A stretch of DNA of 64,000 nucleotides from Streptomyces griseomycini. GTDB taxonomy: Bacteria; Actinomycetota; Actinomycetes; Streptomycetales; Streptomycetaceae. Positions 8,288-18,532 of this stretch are shown here, piece after piece; the stretch's first letter is position 1; each line of letters begins with the position of its first letter. The translations under genes and the position numbers were made by a program. The notes below the pieces were generated by a model that saw nothing but the letters and a program-made list of their open reading frames with translations, made no database searches and was not told where the DNA came from. The stretch covers positions 124,001-188,000 of the forward strand of contig NZ_JACHJI010000005.1 of assembly GCF_014203535.1 (NCBI RefSeq), written 5' to 3'.

Positions 8288-8989
8288 ATGGCCGTTGCTT
8301 TTACACTGGTGTTCGTGGACGACACGGAAGAAGTACGGGACAGGGGCATCTCCGCCATCGCCGCTCTCGGCGAGCCCACCCGCCGGCGGCTGTACGACTA
8401 CGTGACGGGCCGGCGCCACCCGGTCGGCCGGGACGAGGCGGCCGAGGCCCTGGGGTTGGCCCGGCAGACCGCGGCCTTCCACCTGGACCGCCTGGCCGCG
8501 GAGAACCTGCTCGACGTGCTCCACGTCCGGCGCAGCGGACGCAGCGGACCCGGCGCGGGCCGTCCGGCCAAGCTCTACCGCCGCTCGGCCGCGCAGATCG
8601 CCGTCAGCCTCCCGGACCGGCGCTACGAACTCGCCGGCCGGCTGCTCGCCCAGGCCGTGGAGGAATCCGCTGCCGGCGGGGAACCCGTGCGCGAGGTGCT
8701 GCACCGCAGGGCGCGGGAACTGGGCGTACGGCTCGGGACGGACGGCGAGGAGACGGAGGTCCTCCAGGTGCTGGAGCGGTACGGCTTCGAGCCGCGGCGC
8801 GACGGCGGATCCGTCGTCCTGGGCAACTGCCCCTTCCACGCGCTGGCCCGCGCGCACACGGAGACGGTGTGCGGCATGAACCTGCACCTGATGCGAGGAG
8901 TCCTCGAAGGGATCGGGGACACGGGGTTCGAGGCCTGTCCGGCGCCGGAACCGGGCCGGTGCTGCGTCCGCCTGGACCCCGCCGCCTGA
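8288..8989 (+). CDS. Winged-helix regulator with C-terminal cysteine cluster, SufR-like
   Basis: 233 residues. Residues about 15-95 are an ArsR/MarR-type winged helix (ALGEPTRRRLYDYV, then EAAEALGLARQTAAFHLDRL). The C-terminus has conserved cysteines in NCPFHALARAH, TVCGMNLHLM, EACPAP and GRCCVRL. This layout matches the predicted regulators related to SufR, in which cysteines hold an iron-sulfur cluster that senses iron or oxidative state. The partner gene is the divergent doxX. Start ATG at 8288; an internal GTG at 8309 is possible. Confidence 0.8.
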   Translation: MAVAFTLVFVDDTEEVRDRGISAIAALGEPTRRRLYDYVTGRRHPVGRDEAAEALGLARQTAAFHLDRLAAENLLDVLHVRRSGRSGPGAGRPAKLYRRSAAQIAVSLPDRRYELAGRLLAQAVEESAAGGEPVREVLHRRARELGVRLGTDGEETEVLQVLERYGFEPRRDGGSVVLGNCPFHALARAHTETVCGMNLHLMRGVLEGIGDTGFEACPAPEPGRCCVRLDPAA

Positions 8990-9011
8990 CCCGGCCGCCA
9001 GGAGGTGCCCC

Positions 9012-9557
9012 ATGACTCCGCGCGAGTTGTCGACCTTCGGCCACGGCACCGCGGACCGGGAAGCGCTGGCCGTCCTGCTGCACGACGCCGGGATCACCGC
9101 CGTCGTGGACGTCCGGATCGGCCCCGGCAGCCGCCGCGATCCCGACCTGGCACGGGCCCGGCTGGCCGGATGGCTGCCCGAGGCCGGCATCGCCTACCGG
9201 TGGGAACGGGACCTGGGCGGCTTCCGCAAACCGCCGCCCGACTCGCCCGACACCGTCTGGCGCAACGAGTCCTTCCGCGGCTACGCCGCCCACACCCGCA
9301 CCCCTGAGTTCGTCACCGCGATGGACACCCTGCTGGAACAGGCGGCCCGCGAGCCGACCGCGGTGATGTGCAGCGAATCCGTGTGGTGGCGGTGCCACCG
9401 GCGGCTCATCGCCGACTTCGCCCTCCTCGCCCGCCGCGTGCCGGTACGTCACCTGATGCACGACGGGCGCCACACACGGCACAGCCCCACACCGGGTGCA
9501 CGCCTGCGCGACGACGGGCTGCTCGTCTACGACGACACCGCCGCCGCGTCGGCGTAG
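9012..9557 (+). CDS. DUF488 domain protein
   Basis: 181 residues covering the whole DUF488 domain. STFGHGTADREALAVLLHDA at the start, VVDVRIGPGSRR, and MCSESVWWRCHRRLIAD with the conserved cysteines are family hallmarks. The function of DUF488 is not known; the Cys-x-x-Trp-x-Cys-His pattern suggests a metal or nucleic-acid site. A strong AGGAGGTG ribosome-binding site lies before the ATG. It begins 22 bp after the SufR-like gene on the same strand and may be co-transcribed. Confidence 0.82.
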   Translation: MTPRELSTFGHGTADREALAVLLHDAGITAVVDVRIGPGSRRDPDLARARLAGWLPEAGIAYRWERDLGGFRKPPPDSPDTVWRNESFRGYAAHTRTPEFVTAMDTLLEQAAREPTAVMCSESVWWRCHRRLIADFALLARRVPVRHLMHDGRHTRHSPTPGARLRDDGLLVYDDTAAASA

Positions 9558-9649
9558 ACGGCGCGGCGCAACCCGGGAGTCACCCGCAGTTATCGGACAC
9601 GACCCAAGACTGGACTGGTTCGTTCTCTGGAATTATTCGCGTCTGGGCC

Positions 9650-9655
9650 TATAGG
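9650..9655 (+). promoter_or_regulatory. -10 element TATAGG before the fur remnant and katG
   Basis: TATAGG lies eight nt before the old fur ATG at 9664, with an AT-rich TGGAATTATT upstream at 9628-9637. There is no Shine-Dalgarno sequence, as in leaderless furA transcripts of other Streptomyces. This is presumably the promoter that still drives katG. Confidence 0.45.
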
Positions 9656-9663
9656 TTCGGCGC

Positions 9664-10020
9664 ATGACCGCATCCCGGCCGTCGACCACCGCCGAGGAGC
9701 TCCGCGGTGCGGGCCTCCGCGCGACGGCGCACAGGGCGTGTCTCCCCGCAGGCGGTGCACGGAGCGCTCCACGCGCTCACCGAGGCAGGGCCGGTGCGCC
9801 CCGTGTCGCACCGGCCGGCGCCGCCCGCCACGGGGACGCGTCGGGGACCACCACCGCCCTCCGGGGTGCCGGTCCCGCGGCGTGGCCGCCGACGTCGACC
9901 GCGCGGTCGGGGACGCGCCCCGCCCGGCCGCGTCCCACGGTCACGGCCTCGTGATCGTCGGGGCCGGGGTCGTCCGTCGGGGCCCGCGCCCCGGCTGTTG
10001 CCCTCCCGCAGTACCCGAAC
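9664..10020 (+). pseudogene. Decayed furA/catR-type repressor upstream of katG
   Basis: The reading frame starts like Streptomyces FurA: MTASRPSTTAEELRGAGLRA. It then loses the segment for the rest of the first helix-turn-helix. Another frame continues with VSPQAVHGALHALTEAG, the middle of FurA. A third frame resumes with GDHHRPPGCRSRGVAADVD and AVGDAPRPAASHGHG, matching the metal-binding C-terminal half. At least one deletion and two frame changes separate these parts, and several conserved cysteines are Arg or other residues. The order of fragments and the position directly before katG identify the gene. No functional repressor can be made from it. Confidence 0.8.
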
Positions 10021-10051
10021 TGCGCGAACCTCTTCGTCCGGAAGGACTCCC

Positions 10052-12283
<2,232 letters not shown>

Positions 12284-12314
12284 GTTCTCCGCCCGACCGG
12301 TCCGCACGGCGTCC

Positions 12315-12338
12315 GGGCCGGTCCCCGAGGGCCGGCCC
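12315..12338 (+). terminator. Hairpin downstream of katG
   Basis: GGGCCGG (12315-12321) pairs with CCGGCCC (12332-12338) across a 10-nt loop, about 30 bp after the katG stop. There is no U tract, as is common for Streptomyces terminators. Confidence 0.5.
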
Positions 12339-12560
12339 GGCGGCCTCCCACGACCCGCGAGGCCCGGGCAGGCCGGCCGCCAACTCCTTTTCCGTGCACA
12401 GGAACCAGCGGATGATCTTTCGCTGGTGGCTTATCCGGCCGTGTCGTCGTGACGTTGTCGGTGCGAGGTTGCACAATGATCGGAAAAAGAGATCAACACC
12501 GGCGCCTCGCTGGGTAGACGGTCGGCGGTCTCGAGTCCCGGCTCCGGAAAGGTACTGCTG

Positions 12561-13091
12561 ATGCTCTCCACCGTCGACCAGGCGAACGCCCTCGTCGTCC
12601 TCCCGACCGCGCGCCGCCGGCGCTCCCGGGTGACCGGCGACCAGGGCGCGGCCCCCACCGGCCCCGGCGCGAGGCACGCCACGGCCGTCAGCCCGCCCGG
12701 CGCCCCCATAGGCGGCCCGGCCCGCAGGGGACCGTCCACGTCCGTGCTCCGGACCGCCCCCTCCCGGCCGCGCGCCCCGCTCGGTGCCGACCGCGTCGAC
12801 GTACTGCGCATCGTCTCCGATCCCCGCACTCCCACCTACGTCACCGTGTACGCGAACGGCCGCCGCCGGTACAGCTACTGGCGCCCGATCGACCCCGCCA
12901 CCGGCACGGGGGGCTGCTACGCCGCCCTGCCCACCGCCGAGTGCGACGAGCTGCACGCAGCCGGACGGATCACCCTCGGGGAGCCCGTCGTGGACCCCCA
13001 CCGGACGACGTACCGTGTCCGCACGGCCGCCCGCGTCCAGCAGCAGCCCGTGTCGATGCGCGCGGCGAAGGAGCGCCGGTACGCGGCGTGA
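12561..13091 (+). CDS. Hypothetical protein with conserved C-terminal half
   Basis: 176 residues. The first 75 residues are low-complexity, rich in Arg, Pro and Ala. The C-terminal half (VDVLRIVSDPRTPTYVTVYA, then RRRYSYWRPIDP and CYAALPTAECDELHAAG) looks folded and soluble. I do not recognise a family. ATG at 12561 has GGAAAGG ten nt upstream. It sits alone in a 277-bp gap after katG whose upstream part holds only a hairpin and an AT-richer stretch. Confidence 0.65.
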   Translation: MLSTVDQANALVVLPTARRRRSRVTGDQGAAPTGPGARHATAVSPPGAPIGGPARRGPSTSVLRTAPSRPRAPLGADRVDVLRIVSDPRTPTYVTVYANGRRRYSYWRPIDPATGTGGCYAALPTAECDELHAAGRITLGEPVVDPHRTTYRVRTAARVQQQPVSMRAAKERRYAA

Positions 13092-13543
13092 TCCGGGCGG
13101 ACGCCGCGACGACGCCCGCCCCGTCGAGGCCGCGGCACCGCCGTTCAGCGGTGCCGCATCCAGACGCCGGGCTCGGCACGGGCGGGGGCAACGGCGGTGA
13201 CACGGGAGGCGACACCGGCGGCGGCCCCGGCACTCCGGGTGGCGCCTGCACCGCCACCCACCGCACCGTCAACAGCTGGTCCGGCGGCCTCCAGGGCGAG
13301 GTCTCCGTACGCGACGACGGCACCCGCGCGCTCGACGGCCGGACCGTCGGCATGACGCTCGCGCCCGGCCGGTCCGTCCGCAGCCTCTGGAACGGTCTGC
13401 ACTCCGGAACCACCGGAGCCGTCACCGTGCGCAACACCGCCCGGAACGGCACCGTCGAGCCGGGCTCCACGGCCACCTTCGGCTTCACGGCCACCGGCGG
13501 CTCGTCGACGGCGCCGCACACGCTCACCTGCCACAGCCCCTGA
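13088..13543 (+). CDS. Orphan CBM2 (cellulose-binding) domain, probable remnant
   Basis: Opening at a GTG that overlaps the previous stop (GTGA), the frame gives 151 residues. After a disordered basic start comes a Gly/Thr linker (GTGGGNGGDTGGDTGGG). Then a family-2 carbohydrate-binding module runs to the end, from CTATHRTVNSWSGGLQGEV through RSLWNGLHSG and EPGSTATFGFTATG to LTCHSP, with both terminal cysteines. In secreted glycoside hydrolases and LPMOs this is the C-terminal module after such a linker. Here there is no signal peptide and no catalytic domain, so it is most likely what remains of a deleted secreted enzyme. Confidence 0.55.
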   Translation: MIRADAATTPAPSRPRHRRSAVPHPDAGLGTGGGNGGDTGGDTGGGPGTPGGACTATHRTVNSWSGGLQGEVSVRDDGTRALDGRTVGMTLAPGRSVRSLWNGLHSGTTGAVTVRNTARNGTVEPGSTATFGFTATGGSSTAPHTLTCHSP

Positions 13544-13570
13544 GCGGCCCGGGCCGGCCGGACACGCGGG

Positions 13571-13984
13571 TCACTCGGCCGCGAGCTGGTGGTCGGCCCA
13601 GACGTAGCTCTCCGGCAGCAGGTCGGTGACGGGGACGGACCGGACGCGGTCGCCCCCGCCGACGATGACCTCGAGCGTGGGGAAGTAGTCGAGAAGGACC
13701 TGACGGCACCGGCCGCACGGGGGAACGACCCCTCGGTCGCGGTCGCCCACGGCGACGACGGTGTCCAGCTCGTAGGCGCCCTGGGCGGCCGCCGCGCCGA
13801 TGAGGACCAGTTCGGCGCAGGGGCCACCCGTGAAGTGGTAGGCGTTCACCGCGGTGACGATCCGGCCGTCCCGGGCTCGGGCCGCGGCCGCCATGGTGTG
13901 GTTGTCGCCCCGGCAGCGCGTGCGGGCGACGTGGGCCGCGGCCCGGACGAGCTCGTGGTCGACGGGGCGGGACTGCGTGGTCAT
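13571..13984 (-). CDS. Cytidine/blasticidin-S deaminase-like enzyme
   Basis: 137 residues, a single-domain zinc deaminase. Zinc ligands are the cysteine of GGPCAEL and the two of PCGRCRQVLLDY, with the CAE glutamate as proton shuttle. Outside these, VNAYHFTGGPCAELVLIGAA, VAVGDRDRGV and LLPESYVW closely follow Aspergillus blasticidin-S deaminase (which I recall as VNVYHFTGGPCAEL and LLPSGYVW), more than they follow ordinary cytidine deaminases. The enzyme probably hydrolyses the exocyclic amine of a cytosine nucleoside; the substrate could be cytidine or a cytosine antibiotic. ATG at 13984 has AGAGAAG upstream. Confidence 0.85.
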   Translation of the reverse strand: MTTQSRPVDHELVRAAAHVARTRCRGDNHTMAAAARARDGRIVTAVNAYHFTGGPCAELVLIGAAAAQGAYELDTVVAVGDRDRGVVPPCGRCRQVLLDYFPTLEVIVGGGDRVRSVPVTDLLPESYVWADHQLAAE

Positions 13985-14246
13985 CTTCTCTGCCTCCCTC
14001 GGGTGCCAGGAGACACTGACCCGGGTGGCGGGGGCGCGCAAGCGAATATCGGCGGTGTGCTCGTTCCGCCGGGCGACGCAGCGGCGGACCGGGCGGGCGA
14101 ACCGGGCCGTCCGGCCACGGGGCGGTTCCGGAGGGCCGCCGCCGTCCCGGCGCCCACCCGGCCGGAACGCAGGACGTCCGGCTCCCGCGGACGGCACGGG
14201 AACCGGACGGACGACGACGGCGCCGAAGCGGCGAGGAGGGCCGGTG

Positions 14247-14669
14247 TCAGGCGATGCACGCCGAGACGACGGCGGACACCGCGAGGTTGCAGGACGCCGT
14301 CACCCAGACCGCGGGGTGGGGTTCCGGGTCGACCAGCGTCGCGCCCAGGCGCCCCGGCGTGATGAGGTCCACCACCAGGAACGCCACCGCCATCATCACC
14401 AGCCCCAGCAGCCCGAACGCCGCGGTCGACACCAGCCCCTTGCCGAAGTCCTCGTACGTCGTCCAGATGGACGTGAACACCACCCCGCCGATGCCGAGCA
14501 GGGCGGAGCTGAGCACCACGGCGGCGTTGCGGTTGCGCTCCTCCCAGATCTGCCGGCCGAGCTTTCCGGGCGTCAGGACGTCGACCAGGACGATGCCGAG
14601 GACCAGCAGGACCAGGCCGAGTGCGCCGTAGGCGGTGGCCCGGCCGAGGCCGTTGACGATGTCGCTCAT
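14247..14669 (-). CDS. DUF350 family membrane protein
   Basis: 140 residues with four predicted transmembrane helices in two similar halves: YGALGLVLLVLGIVLVDVLT and LLGIGGVVFTSIW, then LLGLVMMAVAFLVVDLITPG and NLAVSAVVSACIA. Each half carries a D-x-LTPGKLG or D-LITPGRLG motif, the DUF350 signature of an internal duplication. Function is unknown. ATG at 14669 is chosen since everything upstream in frame is low-complexity. On the minus strand a TACATT -10-like element (14734-14729) lies upstream. Confidence 0.8.
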   Translation of the reverse strand: MSDIVNGLGRATAYGALGLVLLVLGIVLVDVLTPGKLGRQIWEERNRNAAVVLSSALLGIGGVVFTSIWTTYEDFGKGLVSTAAFGLLGLVMMAVAFLVVDLITPGRLGATLVDPEPHPAVWVTASCNLAVSAVVSACIA

Positions 14670-15153
14670 GGGATGTGCCGGCTCCGTAGCGTGAGGGATC
14701 GTGAGTGATCGCGGTCGAGGGCGAGCAAAATGTAGCGCACCCGTTCGACCCCCGGACCGGCGCGGTCGCCGATGCCGTCCGCCGGACCGAAGGCCGCTCT
14801 CCGCACGGCGCCCTCCAGGGGCGCCGCCGACGGTCCGCACCGAGGACGGCACCCTCGGCCGGGTCCCCCGGCACGGCTCGCCTTCGCGGAACCCGACGCC
14901 GAAGTGGCCGGACCGCACGCCGGATTCGCGTACGGAGGCCGCGCCTCGGCCCGCGGCCCCGCCCCTTCCCCCTCCGCACGGGTCCGCCCGCTCCCGGCCG
15001 TCGCGGACACCGTGGCCGGCCGTGCCGGCGGCACGTCGTGCTCCGGAGTCATGGCGGCGCACATCGAGGGCATCAGAAGTCCAGTCGGAGCCGACGGGGC
15101 GCGGTGGTGGGCCGGTCGGCACGATCCACGAGGGACCGAGAAGGAGAACCGCC
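14670..15153. other. 484-bp divergent intergenic region, no gene found
   Basis: Open frames here are compositionally like antisense shadows and carry no recognisable motif. Near the left end is an AT-richer stretch (GAGCAAAATGTAGC at 14723-14736) that could be the promoter of the DUF350 gene. The right end has the ribosome-binding site of the next gene. I see no convincing repeat or RNA. Confidence 0.4.
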
Positions 15154-15510
15154 ATGAGCAGAGGCAGCCGCACGCTCACCGTCCTCTACGTCGCCGTCGC
15201 CCTCTGGCTGTCCTTCTGTACCGTTCGGACCTGGGGCGCCGTCCCGGTCTGGAGCACCCTCGCCATGGCCGCGGCCGCCTTCACCCCGGTCCTGGGGATC
15301 GTCCGCGAGACCGTCATCGCCGACGAACGGCGCGCTGTCGCCGTCCTCAGGGAGCGGGAGGGGCGCCGGGCGGCGTGGCGTGACGAGGCCGTCGCGGCGC
15401 TCGCCCGGGCCGAGGTGCAGGCCGCGTGCTGCGAACGCTGGTGGACGTCGTGCGCGACCGAGCACGACCCCGGCTGCGCCCACCGGCCCTCGTGGGGCAG
15501 CACGGCCTGA
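15154..15510 (+). CDS. Small membrane protein of unknown function
   Basis: 118 residues. Two transmembrane helices (VLYVAVALWLSFCTVRTW and VWSTLAMAAAAFTPVLGIV) are followed by a charged cytoplasmic helix (ADERRAVAVLREREGRRAAW) and a short tail with five cysteines (AACCERWWTSCATEHDPGCA). AAGGAG precedes the ATG by about eight nt. I do not recognise it. The cysteine-rich tail may bind metal. Confidence 0.7.
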   Translation: MSRGSRTLTVLYVAVALWLSFCTVRTWGAVPVWSTLAMAAAAFTPVLGIVRETVIADERRAVAVLREREGRRAAWRDEAVAALARAEVQAACCERWWTSCATEHDPGCAHRPSWGSTA

Positions 15511-15671
15511 CCGGGCCCGGGCCGCGGGGAGGCGCGCCGCGGACTCCTGGTCCGTGCCAGGGTGGTGACGCCCTTTCGGTGCACACCCTGGATCAAGGGA
15601 CGTGCCTCTGCCCCCTACCACTCCGGTCGGCGTACCCGTGCACACGGGTGCGCCGTACGGAAGGGGGAGCC

Positions 15672-15986
15672 GTGTCCTCTCCGCGCACGTTCCGCAGACG
15701 GCTGACCGCCGCCCGGCGGTGGACCGCGGGCGGTGACGGCACGATCCGCGCGCTCGGCAAGTGCCTGGACGTCACCTCGGGCGGCACGGCCGACGGCACC
15801 CCCGTCCAGCTGTGGGACTGCAACGGCGCCGCCGCCCGGCAGTGGGTCGTCACCGCCGCGCGCGACATCGTCAACCCGCGGGCCGACAAGTGCCTGGACG
15901 TGACCGGCAACAGCCCGGCCGACGGCACCCGGCTGCAGATCTGGACCTGCACCGGCGGCGCGAACCAGAAGTGGACGGTGGGCTGA
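15672..15986 (+). CDS. Ricin B-type lectin fragment, probable gene remnant
   Basis: 104 residues from a GTG with GGGGGAG upstream. The first 14 residues (VSSPRTFRRRLTAARR) look like the positively charged start of a Streptomyces signal peptide, but the hydrophobic core is missing. The rest is two ricin-trefoil repeats: LGKCLDVTSGGTADGTPVQL-WDC and KCLDVTGNSPADGTRLQIW-TC, each with the QxW-type end. A complete ricin domain has three repeats and is usually C-terminal in a secreted glycosidase. The simplest reading is an internal deletion that joined the signal-peptide start to the lectin tail. Confidence 0.55.
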   Translation: MSSPRTFRRRLTAARRWTAGGDGTIRALGKCLDVTSGGTADGTPVQLWDCNGAAARQWVVTAARDIVNPRADKCLDVTGNSPADGTRLQIWTCTGGANQKWTVG

Positions 15987-16033
15987 GCAACGGCAGCCTC
16001 CCGGAAGGGACCTGCGGCCGCCCCGGTCGTCGC

Positions 16034-16039
16034 TACGAT
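16034..16039 (+). promoter_or_regulatory. -10 element TACGAT of a probable leaderless transcript
   Basis: TACGAT ends six nt before the GTG at 16046, with no Shine-Dalgarno sequence between. The spacing predicts a transcript that begins at the start codon. Confidence 0.45.
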
Positions 16040-16045
16040 CACCGC

Positions 16046-16507
16046 GTGCGATTCCCCCGCTCAGCCTCGGGCTGGACCATGGCCGTCTTCGGCGTGCTCG
16101 CCGCCGCGCTCGGCGCGGTGGGCCTCGTCTCGCCGGCCGCGCAGCTGTCGATGCTCGGCCTCGCGACGCCCGGCGGGCGGGGGAGCGGTGACCACACGTC
16201 GGCCTTCGTGACGGCGTCCTCGACGGCGGCGCTCAACATGGGCGTGTACTACGTCCTGGCGGCGCTCGCCGACTGGCGGGCCTTCTTCCGCTGGACGGTG
16301 CCCTTCAGGCTGCTGACGTGCACGGTGTTCACGGCCGCGGTGATCGGCGGAAGGGCACCGGAGGTGTTCATCGGCGTCGGGGTCTGGGAGGGCCTCGGCG
16401 CCGTCGCGACGGCGGTGGCGCTCCGGTACGAGCGGCGCGCCACCGGCACCGGCGCGGCCCACGGCCGCGCCGGGACGACAGCGGCGCCGGACCGCGCCGA
16501 GGCCTGA
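16046..16507 (+). CDS. Four-helix integral membrane protein, unknown
   Basis: 153 residues with four hydrophobic segments: TMAVFGVLAAALGAVGLVSP, TAALNMGVYYVLAALADW, LLTCTVFTAAVIGG and VFIGVGVWEGLGAVATAVAL, followed by a polar tail. GTG at 16046 is chosen because a -10 element TACGAT sits six nt upstream; ATG at 16079 is the alternative. The family is not known to me. It converges on the acyltransferase gene with an 8-bp gap. Confidence 0.7.
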   Translation: MRFPRSASGWTMAVFGVLAAALGAVGLVSPAAQLSMLGLATPGGRGSGDHTSAFVTASSTAALNMGVYYVLAALADWRAFFRWTVPFRLLTCTVFTAAVIGGRAPEVFIGVGVWEGLGAVATAVALRYERRATGTGAAHGRAGTTAAPDRAEA

Positions 16508-16514
16508 CCCGGCC

Positions 16515-17660
16515 TCACGTCCGTTCGGTCACCGGGCGGCGGAAGGCCCAGTCCGGCTTCGGTTCCACCACCCACCGGAAGACCCGCCGCACGGGCGCCG
16601 TGCACAGAGCGGTCACGACCACCGCGGCGACCAGGGTGACGACGACCGCGCCGAGCGGACGGTGCAGCCAGCCGGGTTCGTACCAGCCCCAGTACTTGCT
16701 GACCTGCGCGACGAAACCGTGCAGGAGATAGCCGTACAGCGTGGCCGCGCCCAGTGCGGTGAACCACGTCCGCCGCCCCGGCACCCAGGCGAGGAAGCAC
16801 GCGACGAGCAGCAGCGAGGAGGCGAAGAGGACCAGGGTCACCACGGGGCCGTACCAGGCGGGAGCGGACAGTTCCTGCGCGCTGTCGCCGTGGTGGAGCC
16901 AGGCGGACGTCACCCGGGGGACCGCCCAGTACGCCACGGCCAGCGCCACGGCGAACACCGGTACGGCCAGGACCCGCACCCGGCGCCGGCGCACCGCCCG
17001 GAAGTGCTCCGGCCGCAGGAAGAGACCCAGCACGAAGTACGGCAGGAACTGCAGGGTGCGCTGCACGTCGAGGTCCTCGCCGAGGGAGGGGGAGAGGGAG
17101 GCCGCCATGGCGACGACGAGCGCCAGCGGCACCGGCCACCGCACGAGCTTCCACAACGGCGTGGTGAGCCGCCACACGAACAGGGCGGCCAGGAACCACG
17201 TCAGGTACAGCGGCTCCAGAAGGGTGACCGGCCGGTCGGGCACGCCGTCCGTCCACCGGGTGAACAGGGTGTACGCCGTCTCGAACACCACGTACGGCAG
17301 CGCCACCCCGGTGAGCAGGCGCTTGACGCGCCCCTCGCTGCCGTCGAAACCGCGTGAGTGGTGACCGGCGATGACGATGAACGCGGGCATGTGGAAGGCG
17401 TAGACGAGCATGTACAGCGCGCTGACGGCCCGGCTGTCGTCGCGCAGCGGTTCCCACGCGTGCCCCACCGCCACCAGCACGATCGCCAGGTACTTGGCGT
17501 TGTCGAAGAACGCGTCACGCCGGGGCGCCCGCCGGGACTTCCCGTCCCCTCCGGCGCGCGCCTCCTGTGCCGCCTCGCTCGCGGCGGCCGCGCGGACCGG
17601 CTGTGACGCGGCGGGACGTCCCGTACGGGATGCGGTGGCGGAGGTGCGGGGCGACGACAT
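16515..17660 (-). CDS. Membrane acyltransferase (acyltransferase family 3)
   Basis: 381 residues. A basic, Ala-rich cytoplasmic start of about 45 residues is followed by about ten transmembrane helices. FFDNAKYLAIVLVAVGHAWE carries the conserved His of acyltransferase-3 proteins, and LYMLVYAFHMPAFIVIAGHH follows as in the family. The C-terminus has LYGYLLHGFVAQVSKYWGW, also typical. Such proteins transfer acetyl or other acyl groups from the cytoplasm to exported sugars or lipids. The acceptor here is unknown, and no glycan cluster is adjacent. Confidence 0.8.
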   Translation of the reverse strand: MSSPRTSATASRTGRPAASQPVRAAAASEAAQEARAGGDGKSRRAPRRDAFFDNAKYLAIVLVAVGHAWEPLRDDSRAVSALYMLVYAFHMPAFIVIAGHHSRGFDGSEGRVKRLLTGVALPYVVFETAYTLFTRWTDGVPDRPVTLLEPLYLTWFLAALFVWRLTTPLWKLVRWPVPLALVVAMAASLSPSLGEDLDVQRTLQFLPYFVLGLFLRPEHFRAVRRRRVRVLAVPVFAVALAVAYWAVPRVTSAWLHHGDSAQELSAPAWYGPVVTLVLFASSLLLVACFLAWVPGRRTWFTALGAATLYGYLLHGFVAQVSKYWGWYEPGWLHRPLGAVVVTLVAAVVVTALCTAPVRRVFRWVVEPKPDWAFRRPVTERT

Positions 17661-17721
17661 CCCAGCCGCCTCACCCGTCCCGCGACGGCTAAACCTCCGA
17701 CCGGTCCGGCCGCTGACCGGG

Positions 17722-17748
17722 ACGCCGGAGCTTCCGCTGCTCCGGCGT
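17722..17748. repeat. 9-bp perfect hairpin between the acyltransferase and terB
   Basis: ACGCCGGAG (17722-17730) pairs with CTCCGGCGT (17740-17748) over a 9-nt loop. It is in the divergent gap about 140 bp before terB. It may be a leader-RNA structure or an operator. The rest of this 230-bp gap shows nothing clear. Confidence 0.4.
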
Positions 17749-17890
17749 GCGGCGTCCCTTCATCCGATGAGCCGAGGATTCCCCGTGCGGGAACACGGCC
17801 GCGACCGCGTCCGTTGATCAGGCGGACCGCGAAGATCCGGGACTGACCGCCAGGACCGGACGGACAGCAACAGAAGCCGAGGTGGCACCA

Positions 17891-18472
17891 GTGGCGATGT
17901 GGGACCGGCTCAAGGACCAGGCCAGGACTCTCCAGCAGGCGCAGAGCGCGCGGTCGGGGGGCGCGCGGCAGCAGGGACCCTTCGGGCAGGGGCAGAGCGG
18001 TGGGCACGGCCACGGCTCGTCCTCCGGCGGCTCCAAGGCCCAGCTGATCGGGCTGCTGAAGACGCAGCTCGCCTCGGCCAGGACCGAGCTCAAGAGCGGC
18101 GCCTACCGGGACGCCAGCATGGCGATGTGCGCGCTGGTCGCCGCGGCCGACGGGTACGTGGAGCCGGCGGAGCGGCAGCGGGTGGAGGAACTGATCGTCA
18201 CCAACGAGGTGCTGCAGAACTTCCCGGCGGACCAGCTCCGCAAGCGGTTCAACGAGCACGTGGACCGGCTCACGGCCGACTTCGAGCAGGGCAAGGCGCG
18301 GGCGCTGGAGGACATCGCCAAGGCGGCGAAGAAGCCGGTCGAGGCCAGGGCGGTCGTCCAGACCGGCATCGTCGTCGCCGGTGCCGACGGCAGTTTCGAA
18401 GCCTCCGAGCAGTACGCCGTCCGTGACGCCTGCGCGGTGCTCGGCATCTCACCGGCGGAATTCGGCGTCTGA
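17891..18472 (+). CDS. TerB-family tellurite-resistance-type protein
   Basis: 193 residues. A short linker-like start (Gln, Gly and Ser rich to about residue 50) is followed by the all-helical TerB domain: ASMAMCALVAAADGYVEPAE and TGIVVAGADGSFEASEQYAV contain the paired acidic motifs that bind divalent metal. TerB proteins act with TerC/TerD in stress responses at the membrane; none of those partners is in the window. GTG at 17891 (VAMWDRLKDQ) fits relatives better than the GTG at 17882. Confidence 0.85.
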   Translation: MAMWDRLKDQARTLQQAQSARSGGARQQGPFGQGQSGGHGHGSSSGGSKAQLIGLLKTQLASARTELKSGAYRDASMAMCALVAAADGYVEPAERQRVEELIVTNEVLQNFPADQLRKRFNEHVDRLTADFEQGKARALEDIAKAAKKPVEARAVVQTGIVVAGADGSFEASEQYAVRDACAVLGISPAEFGV

Positions 18473-18480
18473 CGCGGGCC

Positions 18481-18510
18481 GGGTGCCCGCCCTCCCCAGG
18501 GCGGGCACCC
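18481..18510. terminator. Strong bidirectional terminator between terB and the megasynthase
   Basis: GGGTGCCCGCCCT (18481-18493), loop CCCC, and AGGGCGGGCACCC (18498-18510) form a perfect 13-bp stem. It lies 8 bp after the terB stop and 23 bp after the megasynthase stop, so it can terminate both convergent transcripts. Confidence 0.85.
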
Positions 18511-18532
18511 GTGCCCGTGCCGACGACGGACC

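Noticed and set aside
14666..15073. Minus-strand frame of 135 codons in the 484-bp gap
   Set aside because: Pro/Arg/Ala-rich, no motif, no ribosome-binding site, and its end overlaps the start of the DUF350 gene.
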